DNA of 41,088 nt. It comes from an uncultured Mollicutes bacterium. Lineage in GTDB: Bacteria > Bacillota_I > Bacilli_A > Acholeplasmatales > Anaeroplasmataceae. The stretch lies in NCBI GenBank assembly GCA_947177025.1, contig CAMWSQ010000002.1:1-41088 (forward strand), written 5' to 3'. Positions 1 to 7,216 of this stretch are shown here, piece by piece. The first letter of the stretch is position 1. Each line of letters begins with the position of its first letter. A model generated the notes under the pieces. That model made no database searches. It saw nothing but the letters and a program-made list of their open reading frames with translations, and was not told the DNA's origin. The translations under genes were made by a program, and so were the position numbers.

Positions 1-30
1 GATGTAGCTGATGATGATTTACCATTCTAA
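1..30 (+). CDS. ssb: Single-stranded DNA-binding protein, C-terminal end only
   Basis: The first nine codons of the window read DVADDDLPF followed by TAA. An acidic stretch ending in DDDLPF is the hallmark C-terminal tip of bacterial SSB, which recruits replication and repair partners. It lies 21 bases upstream of rpsR, matching the widespread rpsF-ssb-rpsR operon. The rest of the gene is outside the window. Confidence 0.85.
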   Translation, partial: DVADDDLPF

Positions 31-51
31 AACTAAAAGGAGGAATTAATT

Positions 52-297
52 ATGCAACAAAATCGTAAACCTGAACGTGGCGAACGTCGTGGTCGTAAAA
101 AGGTATGTTATTTTACACAAAACCATATTGAGCATATTGATTTTAAAGATGTTGATTTATTAAAGAAATTTGTTACTGATAGAGGCAAAATCTTACCTCG
201 TCGTATCACAGGAACATCTGCTAAATATCAAAGAAAGTTAGCAATTGCTATTAAGCGTGCTCGCCATATGGCTTTATTACCTTTCGTAAAAGACTAG
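52..297 (+). CDS. rpsR: 30S ribosomal protein S18
   Basis: An 81-residue basic protein with the S18 signature: a KKVCYF segment near residue 22, then [13 protein letters not shown], then [19 protein letters not shown] and a basic [11 protein letters not shown]-terminus. S18 binds S6 and 16S rRNA on the small-subunit platform. The length is normal for the family. The start is fixed by AAAGGAGG upstream of ATG 52. It is the last gene of the rpsF-ssb-rpsR unit and is followed directly by a strong hairpin terminator. Confidence 0.97.
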   Translation: MQQNRKPERGERRGRKKVCYFTQNHIEHIDFKDVDLLKKFVTDRGKILPRRITGTSAKYQRKLAIAIKRARHMALLPFVKD

Positions 298-312
298 TAT
301 AAACAATAATAA

Positions 313-347
313 AAAGACTATGAGTTTAAAATCCATAGTCTTTTTTG
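313..347. terminator. Terminator after rpsR, probably bidirectional
   Basis: The perfect 10-bp stem AAAGACTATG/CATAGTCTTT has an 11-nt loop and is followed by T6. On the opposite strand the same stem is followed by a T-rich run, so it can also end the convergent TetR-family gene. Confidence 0.85.
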
Positions 348-361
348 TTTTATATTATATT

Positions 362-883
362 TTAAAGATGCAAAGAATTAAAATAAGCCTCTGTCATTTC
401 AATAGGAGTTTCCTTACAACCTGTAGTTATCCAATAATAAATTACATTATATAATGCTCCAGCGTAAGAATAAAATGGATATTTATAAAGCTGTTTTTCG
501 TGTTGAAGATTTGTACTGGTTATGATGTATTCATTTATTGCATCTAAAAACATTTGTCCTAATTTTGCTTGAAATAATGATCTTAATTCCATTTGATAGG
601 TGAGTACATAAGTGAAAGTTCTAAGAACATTATCATATCTGGCAATATGGGCTAAATCTGCGGAGTATTTTTTCTTGTATTGCAGAAGAAGCGTATTTAA
701 AAAATAGAGGATGACATCTTCCTTAGATTTAAAATTCCGATAAAAGCTGGCTCTAGCAACTCCAGCCTTTAATACAATTTCTTTTATCGTCATCTCTGAT
801 AAAGCTTTTTGTTCTAATAAAATAAATAATGCTTTTACAATAGAGTTTTTCACTTCTAAATTTAATTCTAAACGCTTATCCAT
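362..883 (-). CDS. TetR/AcrR-family transcriptional regulator
   Basis: A 173-residue protein with an N-terminal TetR helix-turn-helix at about residues 10-55: MTIKEIVLKAGVARASFYRNF is the typical recognition-helix pattern, followed by KSKEDVILYFL. The C-terminal half is a helical ligand/dimerisation domain resembling the TetR_C group found with DhaS-type regulators; its ligand cannot be read from sequence. The start is put at ATG 883 because AAAGGTGG lies 9 bases upstream; an upstream GTG at 910 lacks such a site. It diverges from the amidase gene at 962, and the 78-base gap holds dyad sequences, so it most likely represses that gene and possibly the MATE exporter beyond. Confidence 0.9.
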   Translation of the reverse strand: MDKRLELNLEVKNSIVKALFILLEQKALSEMTIKEIVLKAGVARASFYRNFKSKEDVILYFLNTLLLQYKKKYSADLAHIARYDNVLRTFTYVLTYQMELRSLFQAKLGQMFLDAINEYIITSTNLQHEKQLYKYPFYSYAGALYNVIYYWITTGCKETPIEMTEAYFNSLHL

Positions 884-908
884 AGACAAATACCACCTTT
901 TATGTCTC

Positions 909-948
909 ACATATGTTATGTATAATTTACATGTTTTATTATAACATA
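909..948. promoter_or_regulatory. Candidate TetR operator in divergent intergenic region
   Basis: Two overlapping dyads lie between the divergent starts: TATGTTAT (912-919) with ATAACATA (941-948), and the inner ATGTA-TAATT-TACAT (918-932). TetR-family proteins usually bind such dyads over their own promoter. No clean -35/-10 pair was found for either gene, so exact promoter placement is open. Confidence 0.4.
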
Positions 949-961
949 GAGGAGTACTTAT

Positions 962-2161
962 ATGAAGAAGAAAATCATTAAAAGAGTTTTGCTAATTGTT
1001 TTATTTGTTATTTTAGGTATTACACTTGTGGGAACAATTACAGTATATTCTGTTTGGCACAATGAAATCAATACAGCATTTTCTTTCAAAAAAATTAGAA
1101 ATAGAAATGAAGCTCATAAGGATGGAGCATTATATGAAATGACTGTAAGTGGAGATTATTATTTTGAAGAGTTCAAGGAAAAAGGAGCTAGTTCAGATTC
1201 CGAATTAATCAGCTATATTACGAGTCATATTACAAAGGGATTAATTCCAATGAAGATTAGTGAAAGTGAAATTGGATGTTCCGCATTTACAGCCGAGTTA
1301 GAAAATGGCGATCGTATCTTTGGTAGAAACTATGACTTCGCAAGAACAAATACTTGTATTGTGAAAACAAATCCATCACATGGATATAAATCTGTTTCAA
1401 CTATTGACTTACAATTCTTAGGATTGGCAACAGATAAGGATGTGAGCGGACTAATGAATACAATAACTGCATTAGCTGCACCATTTGTACCATTAGATGG
1501 AGTAAATGAAAAGGGAGTAGCATGCTCCATCTTTATGTCTTACCAAGGAGATAAAGAAACGGTTGCTACTAACCAGAAAACGGATAAGCCAGATATTACT
1601 TCCACTACAATGCTTCGTTTGATTTTAGATTATGCTGCAACTGTAGAAGAGGCTGTGGCTTTAGTAGAAAAGTATGATTTGCACGATTCAGCTCAAACAA
1701 GCTATCATTATATGGTTGCGGACGCAACAGGCAGAAGCGCCATCCTAGAATGGGTAAACGGAACAGATAAAACAGATAATGATGGTTCTGCAAGAAAACT
1801 TGTAGTTACCTATAATGATGCTGATCAAAATATTGGGCCAAGAGAAGCTGCAGCAGATTATCAGTGGATAACAAATTTTATCGTTTTACCAGAGTATTAT
1901 GAAAGTGATGATGATAAGCCTGGTTTTGATAGATATAATATCATTTATGATGGATTAAGCAAAACCAATGGAAAGCTTAAGGATGAACAATCTGCAATGG
2001 ATATTTTACAAAGCGTGGGACAAAGATATTACAAGGAAGGTCATGATGGGTGTACTGTGCATAGTGTTGTTTATAATTTGACACAACACACTTCCTATTT
2101 TATTCCAAATGAAAATTATAGCGATGATACTGCAAGGTTTTATTATAAGCTAAATAAATAG
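962..2161 (+). CDS. Exported choloylglycine hydrolase-family (linear amide C-N) hydrolase
   Basis: A 399-residue protein with a basic N-terminus and a hydrophobic segment (about residues 8-31), then about 75 residues before Cys106 in GCSAFTAELENGDRIFGRNYDF. In Ntn hydrolases of the penicillin V acylase, bile salt hydrolase and acid ceramidase group, a Cys freed by processing is the nucleophile and the following GR(N/T)xDF element is in the active site. The roughly 294 residues after Cys106 fit a mature catalytic domain. The long membrane-linked pro-region makes it unlike cytosolic bile salt hydrolases. The substrate could be a conjugated bile salt, N-acyl amide or peptide-like amide; the sequence does not decide. 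GAGGAG precedes the ATG. It diverges from a TetR gene and is followed by a terminator. Confidence 0.8.
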   Translation: MKKKIIKRVLLIVLFVILGITLVGTITVYSVWHNEINTAFSFKKIRNRNEAHKDGALYEMTVSGDYYFEEFKEKGASSDSELISYITSHITKGLIPMKISESEIGCSAFTAELENGDRIFGRNYDFARTNTCIVKTNPSHGYKSVSTIDLQFLGLATDKDVSGLMNTITALAAPFVPLDGVNEKGVACSIFMSYQGDKETVATNQKTDKPDITSTTMLRLILDYAATVEEAVALVEKYDLHDSAQTSYHYMVADATGRSAILEWVNGTDKTDNDGSARKLVVTYNDADQNIGPREAAADYQWITNFIVLPEYYESDDDKPGFDRYNIIYDGLSKTNGKLKDEQSAMDILQSVGQRYYKEGHDGCTVHSVVYNLTQHTSYFIPNENYSDDTARFYYKLNK

Positions 2162-2167
2162 AAAATG

Positions 2168-2197
2168 AAAAGTAGACGATTTTGTCTACTTTTTTTG
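2168..2197 (+). terminator. Terminator after amidase gene
   Basis: The perfect 10-bp stem AAAAGTAGAC/GTCTACTTTT has a 6-nt loop and continues into a T run. Confidence 0.88.
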
Positions 2198-2208
2198 TGC
2201 TTATAGGA

Positions 2209-2237
2209 TTGAAAAAAAGGAGGACAAATGCTATAAT
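2209..2237 (+). promoter_or_regulatory. Promoter of MATE exporter gene
   Basis: TTGAAA (2209-2214), a 17-bp spacer and TATAAT (2232-2237). It lies downstream of the in-frame start at 2182, which therefore cannot be the real start, and 28 bases upstream of ATG 2266. Confidence 0.75.
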
Positions 2238-2265
2238 TTTTTCGTTTGTGAGGAGTAATTATAAG

Positions 2266-3648
2266 ATGGAAGAAAGTAAAGTAGATAAAAAAGATTTGAC
2301 AACTGGATCTCCGTTTAAAAAAATGCTTCTTTTTAGTTTGCCTTTAATGCTTTCTAATTTACTGCAGGTTTTATTTAATATGTCTGATATTGCAGTAGTA
2401 GGACAGTTTGGCAGTAAGGAAGCACTAGGCTCTGTTGGTTCTACATCCATCTATGTTGTTTTATTTACGGGATTTGTGATTGGATTAGGAAGCGGAATTA
2501 ATGCTCTTACTGCAAGGCATTTAGGCTCACAAGATTATGGAAGGGTATCACGTATAGCCCATACTGGTCTTTTAGTTAGTCTCATCTTTGGTATTATATT
2601 ACTTGGATTGGGTATTGGATTAGTTCGACCTATTTTAATTTTGCTAAGTACAAAGGCTGAACTTTTAGATGGTGCAGTACTCTATGTATACATTTTATTT
2701 TTAGGATTACCTGCTTTAGCAATATATAATTTTGGAAATGGTATTTTAAGTGCTGATGGAGATACCAAACGTCCTTTAATTTTTTTGGCAACGGCTGGTG
2801 TCATTAATGTTTTATTGAATTTATTGTTTGTGATTGTATTTAAATTGTCTGTTGTAGGTGTAGCTCTTGCAAGTATTATTTCACAATATTTATCAGCAAC
2901 ATTTATTTTAATTACTTTATTTAAAACCAAGCGGCCATACAAACTAATTTTTAAAAGCTTTAGATTAGATAAAAAGGAAGCAAAGGGAATTATTGCGTTA
3001 GGATTACCTGCAGGAATACAAAATGCAATCTTTTCTATGGCGAATTTATTTATTCAGGCAGGAGTGAATAGCTTTGATACAGTAGTAGTAGAAGGAAATG
3101 CAGCTGCAGCAAATGCAGACTCCTTAGTCTACGATGCAATGTATGCCATTTATATGGCTACTGCTAGCTTTATTGCTCAAAATTATGGTGCTGGAAAGAA
3201 AAAGAATATTTTAAGATGTTATTTTATTGGATTATTATATTCTTGTGCTTTAGGTCTAGTTTTGGGGTTGCTTCTTGCTTTCTTTGGTAAAAACTTCTTA
3301 TCCATTTTTTCAAGTGATAAGGATATTATTGATGCTGGAATGGAGAAATTGTTTATTATGGGATTATCGTATTTCATTTCATCCTTTATGGATAATACAA
3401 TAGCAGCCTTACGTGGTTTAGGAAAAACTATAATTCCAGCAGCAATTCTTATTTTAGGATCATGTGTTTTTAGAATTATTTGGGTGTATACTGTATTTGA
3501 GCAGTTTAAAACAATTACGGGATTATATTTACTATATCCAGTCTCTTGGGTTTTAACTGGAATTGCCGAAATAGGATATTTTATTTACATTTATCGACAA
3601 TATTCTAAAAAAATGGATAGAAATTTAGAAGAAATATTAGTAGCGTAA
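2266..3648 (+). CDS. MATE-family multidrug/Na+ efflux transporter
   Basis: A 460-residue polytopic membrane protein, the usual MATE size, with about 12 hydrophobic segments in two homologous halves. The opening PFKKMLLFSLPLMLSNLLQ, the segment FNMSDIAVVGQFGSKEALGSVG and the second-half IALGLPAGIQNAIFSMAN are typical of the MatE/NorM group. Such proteins export cationic drugs or metabolites in exchange for Na+ or H+. The start ATG 2266 follows AGGAG and a promoter that rules out the longer frame. It sits just after the amidase and TetR genes, so a joint detoxification role is possible, but it has its own promoter. Confidence 0.92.
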   Translation: MEESKVDKKDLTTGSPFKKMLLFSLPLMLSNLLQVLFNMSDIAVVGQFGSKEALGSVGSTSIYVVLFTGFVIGLGSGINALTARHLGSQDYGRVSRIAHTGLLVSLIFGIILLGLGIGLVRPILILLSTKAELLDGAVLYVYILFLGLPALAIYNFGNGILSADGDTKRPLIFLATAGVINVLLNLLFVIVFKLSVVGVALASIISQYLSATFILITLFKTKRPYKLIFKSFRLDKKEAKGIIALGLPAGIQNAIFSMANLFIQAGVNSFDTVVVEGNAAAANADSLVYDAMYAIYMATASFIAQNYGAGKKKNILRCYFIGLLYSCALGLVLGLLLAFFGKNFLSIFSSDKDIIDAGMEKLFIMGLSYFISSFMDNTIAALRGLGKTIIPAAILILGSCVFRIIWVYTVFEQFKTITGLYLLYPVSWVLTGIAEIGYFIYIYRQYSKKMDRNLEEILVA

Positions 3649-3668
3649 AATAGCATTTTAATTATCTG

Positions 3669-3705
3669 AAAAGTGAAATTCTTTATGATTTCACTTTTAT
3701 TTTTA
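3669..3705 (+). terminator. Terminator after MATE gene
   Basis: The perfect 11-bp stem AAAAGTGAAAT/ATTTCACTTTT has an 8-nt loop and is followed by a T-rich tail. Confidence 0.85.
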
Positions 3706-3740
3706 GAAAATTAGGTGTATGATAATGAAGAGGTGTTATT

Positions 3741-4697
3741 ATGAAGAAGTTATTTTTAATATTGTTATTTATTTTTAGTTTCGGATTTGTTTCTTGTACG
3801 CAGGAAAAAGCTCCAAATGAGGTAAACATATATATGCCAGATGGAACTCCAGCATTAGCTATGGCTAGTGTATTGGATGAGGGCTTTTCTTATAAGGATA
3901 CATCAACAAAATTCAATATCGTACCAGCTGGAGAAATTACTACAAGAGTTGGATTGGATTCTTGTGATTTGGCAATTCTACCAACTACAGCTGCTGCACA
4001 GCTATATAAAAGAGGCACTGAATTACAATTGGCCACTGTAAATGTATTTGGTAATTTATATATTGCAGGAACAAATGAAATCTCATCTTTAGAGGATTTA
4101 AAAGGAAAGGTGATTTTAACTACAGCAGCAACAACTATTCAAATGGTTCAGTATGTTTTAGATGGAAATCATATTTCTTATGAAGAATCAGGTGAAGCTA
4201 TTGAAGGAAAGGTTGCGTTATCCTCAGTAGGTGATGCATCTGAAATTATTCCCTTATTGAAAAAAGCAGTAACCCAGGGAACAGAATGCTATGGTGTTTT
4301 AGGAGAACCTCAGGTTACTAAAGCTCAAAGTATGATTTCTGGATTGAAAATCACAGTAGATTTACAAAAGGAATATCAAAAGATTACAACATATGAGGGC
4401 TATCCTCAAGCTTGTTTAATTGTTAAAAAGGAATTTGCAACTGCATATCCTGGATATGTTAAGGCATTGATAAAAAAACTAGAGGGTAATGGGGAATATT
4501 TAAATTCTCATTTGGAAAGCTTGCCTGAGGTTTTCAAGAAATATGAAAGTAATCTAGCAAATATGACTTTCACTGCAGATACGATTGCTCGTTCTAACAT
4601 TCGAGTAGAAAAAGCAGAATCTGTAAAAGAGTCTGTTAAGGGCTATGTAAAAGCCTTAACTAATTTAGATTTAGATGATGCATTCTTTTTAGAATAA
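3741..4697 (+). CDS. ABC transporter substrate-binding lipoprotein (NMT1/SsuA-like)
   Basis: A 318-residue protein with a lipoprotein signal peptide ending in the lipobox FVSC (Cys19-20 region). The mature part has the NMT1/THI5/SsuA-type periplasmic-binding fold pattern: VNIYMPDGTPALAMA near the start, a CDLAILPTTAAAQLYKRG element, and SSLEDLKGKVILTT at about residues 113-126. In this family the ligands are sulfonates, nitrate/bicarbonate, riboflavin or thiamine precursors. The ligand here cannot be assigned, and no TPP or other riboswitch is visible upstream. GAGGTG precedes the ATG. The permease gene follows after 15 bases, forming a three-gene importer operon. Confidence 0.85.
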   Translation: MKKLFLILLFIFSFGFVSCTQEKAPNEVNIYMPDGTPALAMASVLDEGFSYKDTSTKFNIVPAGEITTRVGLDSCDLAILPTTAAAQLYKRGTELQLATVNVFGNLYIAGTNEISSLEDLKGKVILTTAATTIQMVQYVLDGNHISYEESGEAIEGKVALSSVGDASEIIPLLKKAVTQGTECYGVLGEPQVTKAQSMISGLKITVDLQKEYQKITTYEGYPQACLIVKKEFATAYPGYVKALIKKLEGNGEYLNSHLESLPEVFKKYESNLANMTFTADTIARSNIRVEKAESVKESVKGYVKALTNLDLDDAFFLE

Positions 4698-4712
4698 CAG
4701 GAGGAAATCTTT

Positions 4713-5462
4713 ATGAAGAAGCTGCTAGTTAATTTAATATATCCACTAGTAGTTATTCTTGTGATTTTATTCATTTGGTATCTTGCTTGTATGTGGATTA
4801 ATGTTGATTTGATATTACCATCTCCAGCACAAGCATTTATTCATTTAGGAGAATACTTAAGGGAAAAGGAATTTTGGGTTTCCTTGGGATGGACATATTT
4901 AAGATCTATTGAAGGCTTTCTCATAGCATTTGGTATAGCCTTAGTATGTAGCGTTTTAGCCTATGCTTTTGCTGAGGTAGAAAAATTTATGAATCCATTT
5001 ATGGCAATTGTTCGTGCAATTCCAACGATGGCGATTTTATTGATTTTGATTATTGTAATTCATCCAAGTCAAACTCCGCTTGTGGTAGCAGGGATTGTGA
5101 TTTGTCCTACTTTATACCAAGCCTTTTTATCAGGATTTCATCAAATTGATAAGAAACTGATTGAAATGGTCAATGCTTATCATGTTTCAAAAAAAGATCA
5201 AATCTTTAAGTTTTATATTCCTAGTATGAAACCTGTAATTTTAGAACATACTGCAACAACATTTAGTTTAAATATTAAGCTTGTGATTGCTGCTGAGGCA
5301 CTTGCTCAAACAAGAAATAGTATTGGAAAATTAATGCAGTTTGCCAAAATAAATATAGAAATTGAAAAGCTATTTGCTTTAACTATTATTGCCGTAATCC
5401 TAAGCTTAATTAGTGAAGCGGCAATACATGCATTGAAGAAGGTGATGTGTTCTTATGATTAA
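4713..5462 (+). CDS. ABC transporter permease, SsuC/TauC-like
   Basis: A 249-residue integral membrane protein with about six hydrophobic segments. The BPD_transp_1 features are clear: LPSPAQAFIHLGEYL after the first helix, VRAIPTMAILLILIIV mid-protein, and a cytoplasmic EAA-like loop around MVNAYHVSKKDQIFKFYIPSMKP that contacts the ATPase. Size and pattern match SsuC/TauC/ThiX-type permeases. It forms the channel for the substrate captured by the preceding lipoprotein. GGAGG lies just upstream, and the end overlaps the ATPase start by 8 bases, indicating translational coupling. Confidence 0.9.
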   Translation: MKKLLVNLIYPLVVILVILFIWYLACMWINVDLILPSPAQAFIHLGEYLREKEFWVSLGWTYLRSIEGFLIAFGIALVCSVLAYAFAEVEKFMNPFMAIVRAIPTMAILLILIIVIHPSQTPLVVAGIVICPTLYQAFLSGFHQIDKKLIEMVNAYHVSKKDQIFKFYIPSMKPVILEHTATTFSLNIKLVIAAEALAQTRNSIGKLMQFAKINIEIEKLFALTIIAVILSLISEAAIHALKKVMCSYD

Positions 5463-6126
5463 GCTAACAGATATAACTAAAAGATATGAAGAAAAGATTA
5501 TCTTTGATCACTTTAGTTTAGAACTTCCAGAGAATAAAATCACTTGTATATTAGGAGAAAGTGGAGTAGGAAAAACGACACTACTTAATATGATTGCAGG
5601 TTTAACAGCATTTCAAGGTCACATAGAAGCTCCAGAAAAAATTTCTTATATTTTTCAGGAACCTAGACTAATCCCAAATTTAACAGTTAAAGAAAATCTA
5701 AAGCTTGTTTCTAAACTTTCAGAAGATGAAGAAATTCATACGTTACTTTCTATTCTAGAAATTGAAGATAAGATAGATACTTATCCAAATCAGTTAAGTG
5801 GTGGAGAAGCACAGAGAGTTTCTATCGCAAGAGCGTTCTTATATGATGGAGATATGATTTTAATGGATGAGCCATTTTCTTCATTAGATTTATCTTTGAA
5901 ATATCGGTTGATATGCTATTTTTCTTTTCTTTGGAAACAATGCCCAAGGACAGTTCTTTTTGTTACACATTCCATTGAAGAAGCAGTTCTTTTAGCAGAT
6001 AATATCTTATTGTTACGTAATGGAAAAATTGAAAAGGAATATTCTATAGAAGCTTCATTGCCAAGAAAATTAACCGATCAGGAGAATATTAGGAATTGCA
6101 TTATTCAAGATGTAATAGGAAAATAA
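5455..6126 (+). CDS. ABC transporter ATP-binding protein, SsuB/TauB-like
   Basis: A 223-residue nucleotide-binding subunit. Walker A GESGVGKTT (about residue 34), Q-loop FQEPRL, signature LSGGEAQRVSIARAF, Walker B MILMDEPFSSLD and switch VTHSIEEA occur in order and are intact. It is slightly shorter than SsuB/TauB, with short helical insertions. It hydrolyses ATP on the cytoplasmic face to drive the permease encoded just before it, with which it overlaps by 8 bases. It ends the operon; a terminator follows at once. Confidence 0.93.
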   Translation: MIKLTDITKRYEEKIIFDHFSLELPENKITCILGESGVGKTTLLNMIAGLTAFQGHIEAPEKISYIFQEPRLIPNLTVKENLKLVSKLSEDEEIHTLLSILEIEDKIDTYPNQLSGGEAQRVSIARAFLYDGDMILMDEPFSSLDLSLKYRLICYFSFLWKQCPRTVLFVTHSIEEAVLLADNILLLRNGKIEKEYSIEASLPRKLTDQENIRNCIIQDVIGK

Positions 6127-6139
6127 TTTTTAAAATTTA

Positions 6140-6174
6140 AGGTATGTTCAATGCGTTTTGAGCATACTTTTTTA
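6140..6174 (+). terminator. Terminator after ABC importer operon
   Basis: The 10-bp stem GTATGTTCAA/TTGAGCATAC (one T-G pair) has a 6-nt loop, followed by CTTTTTT. Confidence 0.87.
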
Positions 6175-6185
6175 TGTCTACACCT

Positions 6186-6194
6186 GGGGGGGGG
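6186..6194 (+). repeat. Homopolymeric G9 tract upstream of promoter
   Basis: Nine consecutive G residues end four bases before the -35 box at 6199. No other G run of this length was noticed in this AT-rich window. Long G tracts are prone to slipped-strand length change, so this may tune expression of the surface-protein operon downstream. Confidence 0.8.
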
Positions 6195-6198
6195 TATA

Positions 6199-6228
6199 TT
6201 GACAAGAATAAGAAGAAAAGAGTATAAT
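6199..6228 (+). promoter_or_regulatory. Consensus promoter of the membrane/surface protein operon
   Basis: TTGACA (6199-6204), an 18-bp spacer and TATAAT (6223-6228) are perfect sigma-A-type hexamers. The transcript would have a leader of about 75 bases before ATG 6310. Confidence 0.85.
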
Positions 6229-6309
6229 ATTCTTGAAAGTTTTGTCATTTTTTGCAGGTGATAAAAACATTCAATTTTTAATGAGTAATAGCATTTGAGG
6301 AGGGTAACT

Positions 6310-7206
6310 ATGAATAGAGGATGCGTAACTTATTTTAAAGAGGGAATTAAAGGTGCAGTGAATGCATTAAAAAAGGATAAGAAGAATTATTTTAAATACT
6401 ATATGTTTTTAATTGCTTCTGCCTTAGGAAGTTTATTTTTGATAACCATACCAATTTTTCTATTAGCAAATATACGTATGGCACGATATGCTAAGGAGAA
6501 TGAAGACATTGAAGTTCATAAGAGCTTTACAGGGGCAGAGAATCCTAAGAGATGGCTATTGGTTTTATTAACTAATTTATTAGTAGGATTGATATTAGCA
6601 GGAGGATCTCTAGCAATTGCATTGCCATTTGCAACAGGAATACCATTCATTATGTCATTAGTTCGTGTACATGCAATTATTCCTACAGTATTAATGGCTT
6701 TACTTTATACAGTGTTGTATGCCTTATTATTGGTATTTTCAATTCTTACAACATTAAAGTATGTTCCTGTCAACTATATTATCGATAAGAACTCTTCACT
6801 AAGTGTATCTGAGGTTCTTCAAGTTTCACATGATTCTATGGGTAAGGATGGGAAAATTACTTATTTTGGACTTGAAATTTTCTATTCTATTTTAATCGGA
6901 ATAGTAACATTTTTCTTAATGATTCCAATTCTACTTATTGTAATATTTAATGAAAATACTGCAGTTTTCATTGTTGGTTCTTTATTCTTAGGAGGTATAT
7001 TATTAATTATTTTACTCCTTTTACCAATTTTTGTTTTAGGAAACCAAATATCAATTATTTCTTTGTTTGATGATGTGATTGAAATGAATACTGCTGAAGA
7101 AAGTAGTTCTACACCAAATGTAACGCAGGTAACAGAAAGTTCAAATCCAGAACCCGAAAGAGAATTAAGTACAGAGGAACTTCTAAATTCTATATTTGAA
7201 GAATAG
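6310..7206 (+). CDS. Polytopic membrane protein of unknown function
   Basis: A 298-residue protein with about five or six hydrophobic segments (near residues 30-52, 78-105, 112-145, 190-215 and 222-250). A hydrophilic acidic tail (about the last 45 residues) is rich in Glu, Ser and Thr and ends in STEELLNSIFEE. The overall layout recalls DUF4013-like or glycerophosphoryl-diester-phosphodiesterase-associated membrane domains, but no diagnostic motif was recognised. ATG 6310 is chosen because GGAGGG lies 7 bases upstream; the in-frame TTG at 6295 has no such site. It is followed after 10 bases by the large surface protein gene, whose cytoplasmic N-terminus is similarly acidic, so the two may act together in the membrane. 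Confidence 0.8.
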   Translation: MNRGCVTYFKEGIKGAVNALKKDKKNYFKYYMFLIASALGSLFLITIPIFLLANIRMARYAKENEDIEVHKSFTGAENPKRWLLVLLTNLLVGLILAGGSLAIALPFATGIPFIMSLVRVHAIIPTVLMALLYTVLYALLLVFSILTTLKYVPVNYIIDKNSSLSVSEVLQVSHDSMGKDGKITYFGLEIFYSILIGIVTFFLMIPILLIVIFNENTAVFIVGSLFLGGILLIILLLLPIFVLGNQISIISLFDDVIEMNTAEESSSTPNVTQVTESSNPEPERELSTEELLNSIFEE

Positions 7207-7216
7207 GAGTGAAAAT

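Noticed and set aside
3699-3740. Possible TPP or other riboswitch before the NMT1/SsuA-like operon
   Set aside because: Only about 40 bases separate the previous terminator from the start codon, and no riboswitch core is visible.
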